This document shows, piece by piece, positions 17,676 to 24,873 of a stretch of DNA of 32,725 nucleotides. A model generated the notes under the pieces. It saw only the letters and a list, made by a program, of their open reading frames with translations, was not told the DNA's origin and did no database searches. The position numbers and the translations under genes are program-made. Positions within the stretch are counted from its first letter, which is position 1. Each line of letters opens with the position of its first letter. Source of the DNA: Planctomycetota bacterium (GTDB taxonomy: Bacteria; Planctomycetota; Phycisphaerae; WQYP01); assembly GCA_021799715.1 (NCBI GenBank), contig JAJYZY010000005.1, positions 1 through 32,725 on the forward strand, in the 5' to 3' direction.

Positions 17676-18112
17676 TCATGGATGCGCCCATTTTCCGCTG
17701 ACTCCCCGCGACGAAAAGCCGCTCGCAACGGTATAAACTCCGCGGCCATGTGAATTCGTTGCCCCCAGTATGACAACAGCCATAGGCCTCAGGGGCCTCA
17801 ACCAAACGATACAACCGGCGGCGGAAAGCATACACGTGATCGGCATCGATGCTTCCCGTGCTCGCCGGGGGATCTGAAAGGGTATGACCGGAGCGTCGTC
17901 GGTGTCGGAAGGAAGTGACGGAGCATTCAGATCGTATGGATGTGCAAATCTGATCCGATAACCCCGGCCGGCGGTGCCGGAAATTGCGCGGCGCTCGCAT
18001 TTGGGTGGAGACTATCGTAGGATAGCAAGCGGATATGGGAGCCGGTTTGAGAATAGGGCGGATCGGCCGAATTGTTCTCAAACATGCTCCGGAATTGGAA
18101 CGGTCACGGACG
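17676..18112. other. Intergenic stretch before the XRE regulator
   Basis: About 440 bases between the operator repeats and the regulator start. Reverse-strand frames cross it but are rich in Arg/Ser, lack motifs and ribosome-binding sites, and look like chance. No repeats or terminators stood out. It should contain the regulator's promoter, which I could not assign. Confidence 0.4.
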
Positions 18113-18979
18113 ATGAACCGAAACGATATACATGATGAATCGCCCAAATCCGCACCCTTCACCGGGCGGCGGTCGGTGGTATTAATTGAAAATCCCGGGG
18201 AAGTGCCAAAGCTCACGGCACGGCGGAAGCTTAACTCGGTAATTGTGGCGGGCAATGAGATCAGTCTTGATGGCATTGCCCAGGCCGTTGTGAGTTCACC
18301 ACGAAAGGCGGGCGTACTGGTTATTCCATGGCTGCCACGTGCGGAGATTTTTCCCTTCCTGATGCGCGGGTTTCATCGCGTTTTACCGCTGATGATCACC
18401 GCGTTTTCCGGTCATGCCAACCGGCTCTGCGATGCCCTGAAGGTTGCGGAGTCGGCACGGTTTATCGGAGCAGTGCCGGATTCGGCTTTGGCGGCAATAA
18501 CCATTTTTCGAGCCGATCTATCCGCCATGTGCATACCGGCACACTGGTTTGAGCAAAGCGGCGATAATCATTCAGTGGACATCAATAATTTGAAGATCGA
18601 GGAAGATGGCGCGGTCATTAAAATCGGGCCGCGACGTTGGCAGTCGCACCAGATCATCAGCGCTTTCGACGTGAATTTCCGCCGCAATATGCGGCGTTTG
18701 GAACTTACACAAAATGACAGTCTGGGCGGCTTGATCCGACGCACCCGCAAGGACCGCCGACTGGGGCGGGGCGAATTTCCGGGCATAGATGCCAAAACCA
18801 TTGCTCGAATTGAACGAAACGAAATCATGCGGCCCCAGCGCGAGACGCTGCGCCTGATCGCCCAAACTCTGGGCCTTCCGGTGGAACAACTTGTGGAAAA
18901 AATCACCCGTGCGGCCACGGAAGCGCCAGCTCAGCACCAACCGGCCACCCGCGCGGATGAGCACTCCGCGAGCGCATAA
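18113..18979 (+). CDS. XRE-family regulator with conserved N-terminal domain
   Basis: The 288-residue protein ends in a lambda-repressor-type helix-turn-helix (about 204-265): LGGLIRRTRKDRRLGRGEF, then KTIARIERNEIMRPQRETLR, then LIAQTLGLPVEQL. The ~190-residue N-terminal part contains VLVIPWLPRAEIFPFLMRGF and FIGAVPDSALAAITIFRADL. It matches, from memory, a recurrent family of HTH proteins whose N-terminal domain has no known function; it may sense a ligand. It is encoded 139 bases upstream of the nitrite-reductase-type gene in the same direction, so regulation of nitrogen or sulfur assimilation is a reasonable guess. ATG 18113 was preferred over ATG 18035, but neither has a strong ribosome-binding site. 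Confidence 0.75.
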   Translation: MNRNDIHDESPKSAPFTGRRSVVLIENPGEVPKLTARRKLNSVIVAGNEISLDGIAQAVVSSPRKAGVLVIPWLPRAEIFPFLMRGFHRVLPLMITAFSGHANRLCDALKVAESARFIGAVPDSALAAITIFRADLSAMCIPAHWFEQSGDNHSVDINNLKIEEDGAVIKIGPRRWQSHQIISAFDVNFRRNMRRLELTQNDSLGGLIRRTRKDRRLGRGEFPGIDAKTIARIERNEIMRPQRETLRLIAQTLGLPVEQLVEKITRAATEAPAQHQPATRADEHSASA

Positions 18980-19059
18980 GGGAGAGAGTAATTACCTACC
19001 TAAACTATAGGCATTAATTTTATTTATGGTTTATATAAGCCATGAATATACTGTTTTTC

Positions 19060-19088
19060 TTGACTATTTAAATTCCTATCTGTATTAT
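19060..19088 (+). promoter_or_regulatory. Strong sigma70-type promoter of the nitrite reductase gene
   Basis: TTGACT (19060-19065), a 17-base spacer and TATTAT (19083-19088) match the consensus at 5 of 6 positions in each box, in a distinctly AT-rich island (about 19000-19118). Transcription would begin near 19095, about 24 bases before ATG 19119. This excludes the upstream in-frame ATG at 19026 as the main start. Confidence 0.75.
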
Positions 19089-19118
19089 GGGATTTGGTTT
19101 TTTGGAGTTGTTGATATT

Positions 19119-20876
19119 ATGAGCGCAGAAACTGGTAGCGTAGTGACCGCCGAGGGCAAAAAACTTAATAAAGTCGAAGCCCTTAAACTGGCCAAAGACG
19201 GCTTGGATGTGTGGGATGACATTTTCCGGTATGCCAAGGCGGATGTTGCCGAGCCGCTGGAGCAGCTTTTAAGTCCCAAGGATTATGAACTATTCCAAAA
19301 GACAATCCCCCAGGCAGGCAGCGCGGAAGTCATACGCAGTGCCCAACGCAAAGCAAAAATATCCGAAGAGGATTTTGTTCGTTTGCGATGGTTTGGCATT
19401 TACCAGCATTTACCCAATCTGTGCCACTTTATGCTGCGCATTCGAATCCCCAACGGTTTTGTAAGTGGAACACAACTAAAGGAAGTAGCGGATATTGTTG
19501 ACCAGTATGCCAACGGCTTTGCCGACATCACCACGCGCCAATGCTTCCAACTGCACTGGCTGACCATTGAGGCACTGGCTGAAATTCTGCCACGTTTGGA
19601 GCGTGTGGGGCTGGTAAGCAAATTTGCCTGCGGCGATACACCGCGAAACGTGGTTGGCTGCCCTCTGGCGGGTCATCTGGCGCACGAAGTCATTGATGCC
19701 ACGGAAGTGGTGGAACAAACCAATCGGATGTTTCTGGACGGTAACAAAGAATTCAGCAATTTTCCGCGCAAATTCAAATCCGCCATAGCCGGCTGCCATT
19801 TGCATTGCCACCAACCGCAAATTAACGATATCGGCATGTTTGGTGTGAAGCGAATCAACCCGCATTCAGGTCAGGAGGAAGTTGGTTACGGCGTGACCGT
19901 GGGCGGCGGCTTATCCAGCCAGCCGTATATCGGGCAGGGATTACGCGTGTTTATCACACCGCAGCAGGTGCCGGCGGTTTGCCGTGGAATCGCCCATATA
20001 TTCCGTGATCATGGCTACCGGGAAAAACGGACGCGAGCGCGGATGAAGTATCTGGTGGCGGATTGGGGCTGGGAAAAATTCCGCGAATATCTCGAAGCGG
20101 ATATCGGCTTTAAACTTGAGCATGATGACAATATCGCGGCACCGGAATTCGCCCCGCATACGGACCATCTCGGATCAGGCCCGCAGAAGCAAGCCGGTCT
20201 ATCCTATATCGGCGTACCGGTGGAACGGGGTAGAATCAGCGGCAAGCAGTTGCGCGCGGCGGCGGAGATATCCAATGAATTTGCCCGTAAAGGCTTGGCC
20301 AAACTGGCCCTATCCAATAAGCAGAATCTTATTTTCCTCAACATCCCCACGGAATCTGTTCCGGCCATGACCCGCAAACTTGATGCGGCCGGGTTGCCGC
20401 CGCATGCCCCGTTGTGGCGCACCAGTCTGATATCGTGTACGGGCACGCAGTTCTGCAATCTGGCCATTGTGGAAACCAAAGAGCGGGCGCGGAATATTCT
20501 CAAGCATCTGGAAGAACATGTGGCGATCGATTCGCCCATTATGGTCAGCGTTACCGGATGCCCGAACAGTTGCTCGCAATATCAAATTGCGGACATCGGA
20601 TTGATGGGGGTTGTGTGCAATTTCCGCGGCCAACGGGGTACTGAAGCCTATCAGATTGTCCTGGGCGGCGGCCTGGGAGCGGATGCGGGATTCGCCAAAG
20701 TGGCATTGAAAAAAGTTCCCGCCGAATTTGTTCATAAATCCATTGAGCAGATTGTGGGAGCCTATAAAGCAAATCGCGTTGATGAGGACGAAAGTTTCCG
20801 CCAATTCGTGCAACGTACCGCACCGGAACAACTCACCCAATGGCTGAATATTCCGGAAATGGCGGAGGTGGCATAA
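19119..20876 (+). CDS. nirA: Ferredoxin-type nitrite (or sulfite) reductase
   Basis: A 585-residue siroheme enzyme of the two-repeat nitrite/sulfite reductase family, which carries out the six-electron reduction of nitrite to ammonia (or sulfite to sulfide). Siroheme and 4Fe-4S ligands are C440-x5-C446 (SCTGTQFCNLA) and C481-x3-C485 (TGCPNSCSQYQIADIG). The N-terminal half-repeat has FMLRIRIPNGFVSG and FADITTRQCFQLHWL, and the second repeat has YIGVPVERGRISG. FMLRIRIPNG and DITTRQ are closer to assimilatory nitrite reductase than to sulfite reductase, but the two cannot be separated with certainty by eye. GGAG lies 11 bases before ATG 19119; the frame upstream to 19026 is AT-rich and contains the promoter. 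GltBD in the same window fits ammonia assimilation. Confidence 0.87.
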   Translation: MSAETGSVVTAEGKKLNKVEALKLAKDGLDVWDDIFRYAKADVAEPLEQLLSPKDYELFQKTIPQAGSAEVIRSAQRKAKISEEDFVRLRWFGIYQHLPNLCHFMLRIRIPNGFVSGTQLKEVADIVDQYANGFADITTRQCFQLHWLTIEALAEILPRLERVGLVSKFACGDTPRNVVGCPLAGHLAHEVIDATEVVEQTNRMFLDGNKEFSNFPRKFKSAIAGCHLHCHQPQINDIGMFGVKRINPHSGQEEVGYGVTVGGGLSSQPYIGQGLRVFITPQQVPAVCRGIAHIFRDHGYREKRTRARMKYLVADWGWEKFREYLEADIGFKLEHDDNIAAPEFAPHTDHLGSGPQKQAGLSYIGVPVERGRISGKQLRAAAEISNEFARKGLAKLALSNKQNLIFLNIPTESVPAMTRKLDAAGLPPHAPLWRTSLISCTGTQFCNLAIVETKERARNILKHLEEHVAIDSPIMVSVTGCPNSCSQYQIADIGLMGVVCNFRGQRGTEAYQIVLGGGLGADAGFAKVALKKVPAEFVHKSIEQIVGAYKANRVDEDESFRQFVQRTAPEQLTQWLNIPEMAEVA

Positions 20877-21010
20877 GGCCCCGGTACCGGCAGCGTTCCG
20901 GGAGCACCATTTTATCGTTACTGTGGACAATTCCGTCAAATAGCCGATGATGATGGGGATTTTTCGCTCGGGGCATGCACCGTCCCGACATGAAAGGATT
21001 GGCAGAAATA

Positions 21011-22798
21011 ATGAAGACGGTTGTTCACGTCACACACGAAGCGGTTCAAAAAATCGGCGGCATCGGAGCGGTTCTCCACGGCCTGCTGACATCCAAACAC
21101 TACTCGGAAAAAATTGATCGTAACATTCTACTGGGACCATTGTTCAATACCGACGGCCCGGCGGACTTACGACTTGGACATGATGGCGAAGTGCTTTACA
21201 GCTCGATGGACGGCATTACGGGCCATCCGCTGGCACCCGCGCTGGCGGAGGTGGAGCGCAAGTACCACGTGGATTTAATCTATGGCCGCAAGGCGTTTCA
21301 TGATAAATTCACGGGAATAACGTCGCATCCGGAAGTGCTGTTGATCAATGTGAATCATTTTGATCAAGCCCGGATTGGAATGTTCAAATTCAATTTGTTT
21401 GAAAAATTCGGCATTGAATCCAATCGGTATGAATACATCTGGGATTATGAGCAGTACCTGCGCATTGCCGAGCCGGGGATCGACGCCCTGCTGGCCATTG
21501 GCTGCGGCAGCGCGCAACATCCGGCGGTGATTTTCTCACATGAATACATGGGCATGCCCACCGCACTGGCGGCGCGACTCAATGCGCCGAGTCACTTTCG
21601 AACCATCTTTTATGCCCATGAAGTCGCGCCAATGCGGCGGATCGTGGAATCACATCCGGGGCAGGATATCGCATTTTATAATGCGATGCGCCAAGCCACG
21701 CGGGAGGGGTTGAATGTCAATGATGTATTTGGCTCACAGAAATTCTTTTATAAATATCCCCTGGTGGATGCCGCCAAGCATTGCGACAACATTTTTGCCG
21801 TCGGCGATTATGTGGTTGATGAGTTGAGGTTTCTGGATTCCGCATTTCAAAAGAAGAATATTGATCTGGCGTATAACGGCGTGCCGGCATTTGAATTGTC
21901 GCTTGAAGAGAAAATGGCTTCGCGCAACCGTCTGCAGCATTATTGCGAGACGCTCTTGGGCCATCGTCCGGATTTTGTGCTCACGCATGTTACGCGCATG
22001 GTTCTGTCCAAGGGATTGTGGCGCGACGTGCGCGTGATGGAGCATCTGGAAAAATTAATGCGGCATGAAAACCAATCCGCCGTTCTGCTCGTGCTTTCCA
22101 CCGAAACCTCCGCCCGCCGCACCGATGATGTCAAGAATATGGAAACCTCTTACAAATGGCCCACAGCGCATCGTGAAGGTTATCCGGACCTTACCGGCGG
22201 CGAAGCGGCGTTTTATGCCGGCGTGCAGGAATTCAATGCCCGCAGCCGCAACACCAAAATCATCTATATCAATCAGTTTGGCTTTGACCGTCGCACCTGC
22301 GGCGATCGCATGCCCGCGGATATGGAATTTATGGACATCCGGCACGGATCAGATCTGGAATTTGGACAATCCATCTATGAACCCTTCGGCATTGCCCAGA
22401 TTGAACCGATTTCTTTCGGAGCTATTTGCGTATACACCGCTCTTTGCGGATGCGCCGGCTTCGTGCGCCATGTGGCCGGCCCGGCCGGCACGGAAAATGC
22501 CATTGAAGTCGATTACACGCAATCCAGTGAAGTGCATCCGCATTCCATTCAGGATTGCCTGCTGATTGATCGTCTTAACCGGGAATACATTGAAAGCGCG
22601 GTGGCCCAGACGATAGCGGCGGAGATACATCGCCGACTGCCGCGATCGGAAGCCCAGTTTGATCGCCTGCTGCAACAAGGTTACAAACTCGCCGCGCGCT
22701 TGAGTTGGGAAGTTGTCGCGCGTGATTATGTCTTGCCGGGAATTGAAAAAGCCCTGGCACAACCAACTGCGGCACTGATGCAATCCGCAGCGTTTTAG
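21011..22798 (+). CDS. Glycogen/starch synthase-like glycosyltransferase
   Basis: A 595-residue GT-B fold protein. The N-terminal phrase VVHVTHEAVQKIGGIGAVL is the donor-loop motif (normally E-x-x-x-K-x-GGI/L) shared by glycogen synthases. The second half has DLEFGQSIYEPFGIAQIEPI, the E-P-x-G-x-x-x-x-E signature that binds the nucleotide sugar. VILFSHEYMG-like VIFSHEYMGMPT and FYAHEVAPMRR lie between. It is longer than the usual bacterial GlgA (~480 residues), and the KIGGI-type N-terminus recalls the GT3/eukaryotic-like branch, so GT3, GT4 and GT5 remain possible. Alpha-glucan synthesis is the most likely role, though donor and product are unproven. ATG 21011 follows AAAGGA at 12 bases; ATG 20990 is an alternative. 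Confidence 0.8.
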   Translation: MKTVVHVTHEAVQKIGGIGAVLHGLLTSKHYSEKIDRNILLGPLFNTDGPADLRLGHDGEVLYSSMDGITGHPLAPALAEVERKYHVDLIYGRKAFHDKFTGITSHPEVLLINVNHFDQARIGMFKFNLFEKFGIESNRYEYIWDYEQYLRIAEPGIDALLAIGCGSAQHPAVIFSHEYMGMPTALAARLNAPSHFRTIFYAHEVAPMRRIVESHPGQDIAFYNAMRQATREGLNVNDVFGSQKFFYKYPLVDAAKHCDNIFAVGDYVVDELRFLDSAFQKKNIDLAYNGVPAFELSLEEKMASRNRLQHYCETLLGHRPDFVLTHVTRMVLSKGLWRDVRVMEHLEKLMRHENQSAVLLVLSTETSARRTDDVKNMETSYKWPTAHREGYPDLTGGEAAFYAGVQEFNARSRNTKIIYINQFGFDRRTCGDRMPADMEFMDIRHGSDLEFGQSIYEPFGIAQIEPISFGAICVYTALCGCAGFVRHVAGPAGTENAIEVDYTQSSEVHPHSIQDCLLIDRLNREYIESAVAQTIAAEIHRRLPRSEAQFDRLLQQGYKLAARLSWEVVARDYVLPGIEKALAQPTAALMQSAAF

Positions 22799-22823
22799 AC
22801 CACGCACGGCGCACCGGACACGG

Positions 22824-23195
22824 TTATTCAGGAATGAAGACCGCAAGGCAGCCGGGGGCCTCGGTAATCGAGATGCTTTGAAGTTTGGCCGGCGGAGGAA
22901 TCTTCGCGGCCAGAAGTTCAGCAATCCGCTGGGCCACGCGCTCGGCGCTGGGATTGACCGCATTGTCAAACGGGGCCAGATCGTTGAGATGTTTGTGATG
23001 CCACAAATCGCATACTTCCCGCAATAGCCATTCCAGCGTGTGGAAATCCATCACGGTATCGAGGGCGTCAAGCTGCTCAGACACCACGCGCGCGGTGACG
23101 TGCCAGTCATGCCCGTGGCGTGGTTCCAACACGCCGCCCGGCAATCGCAATTGATGCGAAGCGCAAAATGTCGCTTGTACTTCAATGGCAAACAT
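22824..23195 (-). CDS. PTPS/QueD-family protein with ExxHGH motif (PTPS-III-like)
   Basis: The 123-residue protein belongs to the 6-pyruvoyl-tetrahydropterin synthase/QueD fold: zinc ligands H14 (CASHQLRLP), H27 and H29 (EPRHGHDWHV), and the C-terminal SISITEAPGCLAVF, whose Glu anchors the pterin. QueD and PTPS normally carry a catalytic Cys in C-x3-HGH. Here there is none, and E24 gives E-x-x-HGH. That Glu-for-Cys motif marks the PTPS-III subgroup, which can replace dihydroneopterin aldolase (FolB) in folate synthesis; this is from recall of the published family work. ATG 23195 has AGGGT 8 bases upstream. The gene is 21 bases after proC and convergent with the glycosyltransferase gene. Confidence 0.85.
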   Translation of the reverse strand: MFAIEVQATFCASHQLRLPGGVLEPRHGHDWHVTARVVSEQLDALDTVMDFHTLEWLLREVCDLWHHKHLNDLAPFDNAVNPSAERVAQRIAELLAAKIPPPAKLQSISITEAPGCLAVFIPE

Positions 23196-23216
23196 TGATC
23201 ATGACCCTGTTGTTCG

Positions 23217-24032
23217 CTACCGCGCTAATTCCGCCCCACGCTTTACCGCCGCAGACAGGGCCGCTGCGATGATATCGGCAAATCGCTGACTGGCCATGCT
23301 GTTGATGGCGGCTTCGGTAAATCCGCCGGGGCTGGTGACGTTACGCCTTAACTCCGCCGCAGACTGGCCTGACTGTTCCAGCAGCCTGCCGGCACCGACA
23401 ATCGTTTGCCGCGCCAGCAACTGCGCATCGGATGGCGGAAGGCCCAAACTCACAGCCGCCGCCGTCATGGCCTCGACCAGATAAAACACATACGCCGGCC
23501 CCGATCCGGAAAGACTCGTCACGGCATCCATAAGGGATTCAGGAACCGTGGCAACAGTTCCACAGGCCCCAAAAATGCTCACCGCAAAGCGCATATCCGC
23601 ATCCGTTGCCGCACTTCCGCGGCAAATGCCGCTGGCACCGGCCCCGACCAGTATGGGCGTGTTGGGCATCACACGAACAACGCGAACGCCGGCTCCAAGT
23701 TGCTTTTCAATAAAGCCCGTGGAGATCGCCGCGACAATTGAGATAATCAGCGTGGATGAATTCAGCGCAGGTTGAATCTGCCGCAGAGCTTCCTCAATTT
23801 TCTGCGGTTTAACCGCCAACAGCACGGATTCCGAAGCCGCGACTACTTCAGCGGATTCGGCGGATGCGGCAACCCCCAGTTCACCAGCCAGTAACTCCCG
23901 CCGCGGCAGCGATGGATCCGCGATAAATAATTCAGCGGGCTTGAATAAGCCGGCGCTGATACAACCGCGCGCAATGGCCTCCGCCATGTTTCCGCCGCCG
24001 ATAAAGCCGAGTTTATATTTTTTTTCGTTCAT
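23217..24032 (-). CDS. proC: Pyrroline-5-carboxylate reductase
   Basis: Catalyses the last step of proline synthesis, NAD(P)H-dependent reduction of 1-pyrroline-5-carboxylate. The 271-residue protein has the Rossmann motif LGFIGGGNMAEAIARG, the VLLAVKPQ strand, VRVMPNTPILVGAG, and the family signature LSGSGPAYVFYLVEAM followed by NVTSPGGFTEAAI, all at normal spacing. ATG 24032 follows AGGCGG. It is cytoplasmic. The PTPS-family gene follows after 21 bases, probably in the same transcript, and the toxin gene ends 60 bases upstream. Confidence 0.97.
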   Translation of the reverse strand: MNEKKYKLGFIGGGNMAEAIARGCISAGLFKPAELFIADPSLPRRELLAGELGVAASAESAEVVAASESVLLAVKPQKIEEALRQIQPALNSSTLIISIVAAISTGFIEKQLGAGVRVVRVMPNTPILVGAGASGICRGSAATDADMRFAVSIFGACGTVATVPESLMDAVTSLSGSGPAYVFYLVEAMTAAAVSLGLPPSDAQLLARQTIVGAGRLLEQSGQSAAELRRNVTSPGGFTEAAINSMASQRFADIIAAALSAAVKRGAELAR

Positions 24033-24092
24033 GACACCGCCTGTATTCGTTTATTTTACGGAAAAGGCACCCCAAGAATTATTAAAAGTATC

Positions 24093-24479
24093 TTACCATA
24101 TCCGGTTAACGCCGTATTGATCGAAGATTTTGTCCTTCCCAATAATGGCCATCGATTCAATATGCGACTGGGCGATGAGCATGCGGTCGAACGGGTCCTT
24201 ATGGTAGCCGGGCAGTTCACCAGCGCGAACAGCGTGACTGATCGCCATGGACAAACAATCAAAGCCCTCCCGTTCCAATATCCCGCTGAAATCCGTCAAG
24301 AGATCCTCCGGAACGTTCAATTTTCCCGCACGCACTTTGATTGCGATTTCCCAAGCCGAAGCAGCGCTTACGTACAATCGGTTGCTCGTCAAACTTATTT
24401 CACGGCGTACGCGTTTCGACAACAACGGATCATCGACCAACCACCATATCAAACAGTGCGTATCCAAAAGAGCTTTCAA
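24093..24479 (-). CDS. VapC-type PIN-domain toxin
   Basis: The 128-residue PIN-domain RNase has the acidic active-site residues in place: D6 (ALLDTHCLIWW), E44 (AASAWEIAIKVRAGKL), D95/D98 (YHKDPFDRMLIAQ) and an acidic residue in IIGKDKIFDQYG. This is the LLDTH-type PIN subgroup usually paired with Phd-like antitoxins. It starts with TTG and overlaps the antitoxin stop by four bases (TTGA at 24476-24479), which would keep toxin translation coupled to and lower than the antitoxin. Length is normal and no inactivating change is seen. Its target, often tRNA or rRNA for VapC, is unknown. Confidence 0.92.
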   Translation of the reverse strand: MKALLDTHCLIWWLVDDPLLSKRVRREISLTSNRLYVSAASAWEIAIKVRAGKLNVPEDLLTDFSGILEREGFDCLSMAISHAVRAGELPGYHKDPFDRMLIAQSHIESMAIIGKDKIFDQYGVNRIW

Positions 24480-24712
24480 TCCCTCTTCTCCCAGAGTGCC
24501 TGTTGCGCCGGCGTCAATGGATCGAACGCACCGGGCTTGATAACAATCCGTCCCTTCAATGTACCGGGACGTCGGCGCCCGCGCTCTTTGATTGCCGTTA
24601 ACCGTACCACCGGATCACGTCCGCGTTTAATGGTTATCTCTTCGCCGCGTTCCACACGCGCAATGATCTCGGATAGGTGTGTTTTTGCTTCGTGAACGGT
24701 TACGAACTGCAT
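24476..24712 (-). CDS. Phd/YefM-type antitoxin
   Basis: The 78-residue antitoxin has the Phd/YefM DNA-binding N-terminus (MQFVTVHEAKTHLSEII, VERGEEITIKRGRDPVVRL) and a basic/proline-containing C-terminal tail (RRRPGTLKG ... FDPLTPAQQALW) that should wrap around and inhibit the PIN toxin. ATG 24712 has GGAG 6 bases upstream, preferred over GTG-type starts to 24736. It is first in the pair, behind its own promoter and a palindromic site, as expected for an autoregulated toxin-antitoxin operon. Confidence 0.92.
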   Translation of the reverse strand: MQFVTVHEAKTHLSEIIARVERGEEITIKRGRDPVVRLTAIKERGRRRPGTLKGRIVIKPGAFDPLTPAQQALWEKRD

Positions 24713-24764
24713 GTATAACTCCGAAACCACACGCAATGGCGGCTTAAACCGGAGCCGCGTTGCG

Positions 24765-24784
24765 TAGCTAATTTAGATTAGCTA
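24765..24784. promoter_or_regulatory. Palindromic operator of the toxin-antitoxin operon
   Basis: Perfect inverted repeat: TAGCTAAT (24765-24772), spacer TTAG, ATTAGCTA (24777-24784). It covers the -10 box and start region of the antitoxin promoter, so a bound antitoxin or antitoxin-toxin complex would block transcription. The size and A/T-rich form suit Phd-type operators. Confidence 0.6.
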
Positions 24785-24803
24785 AGCAGTGGCTTAAAGT
24801 CAA
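24775..24803 (-). promoter_or_regulatory. Promoter of the toxin-antitoxin operon
   Basis: On the minus strand TTGACT (24798-24803) and TAATCT (24775-24780) are 17 bases apart. Transcription would start near 24768, about 55 bases before the antitoxin ATG. The -35 lies immediately after the ppdK terminator, insulating the pair from read-through. Confidence 0.6.
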
Positions 24804-24804
24804 C

Positions 24805-24843
24805 AAGAAAAAAGGCCCGGCTGGATTTACCGGCCGGGCCTTT
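24805..24843 (-). terminator. Rho-independent terminator of ppdK
   Basis: Perfect 11-bp stem AAAGGCCCGGC / GCCGGGCCTTT (24833-24843 and 24811-24821), 11-base loop, then TTTTTTCTTG on the minus strand. It begins about 30 bases after the ppdK stop. Confidence 0.9.
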
Positions 24844-24873
24844 GGAGGTCTGTTCAATCGCCCCTGCGCGAGC

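Noticed and set aside
17611..18276. Reverse frame of 221 codons upstream of PL4
   Set aside because: Arg/Ser-rich with no motif or ribosome-binding site, and it overlaps the regulator gene and the operator.
19026..19118. N-terminal extension of the nitrite reductase
   Set aside because: AT-rich, not family-like, and it contains the -35 and -10 boxes. Translation should start at 19119.
20880..20920. Possible terminator after the nitrite reductase (CCCGG/CCGGG)
   Set aside because: Only a 5-bp stem with a long loop and a short T-run, too weak to call.
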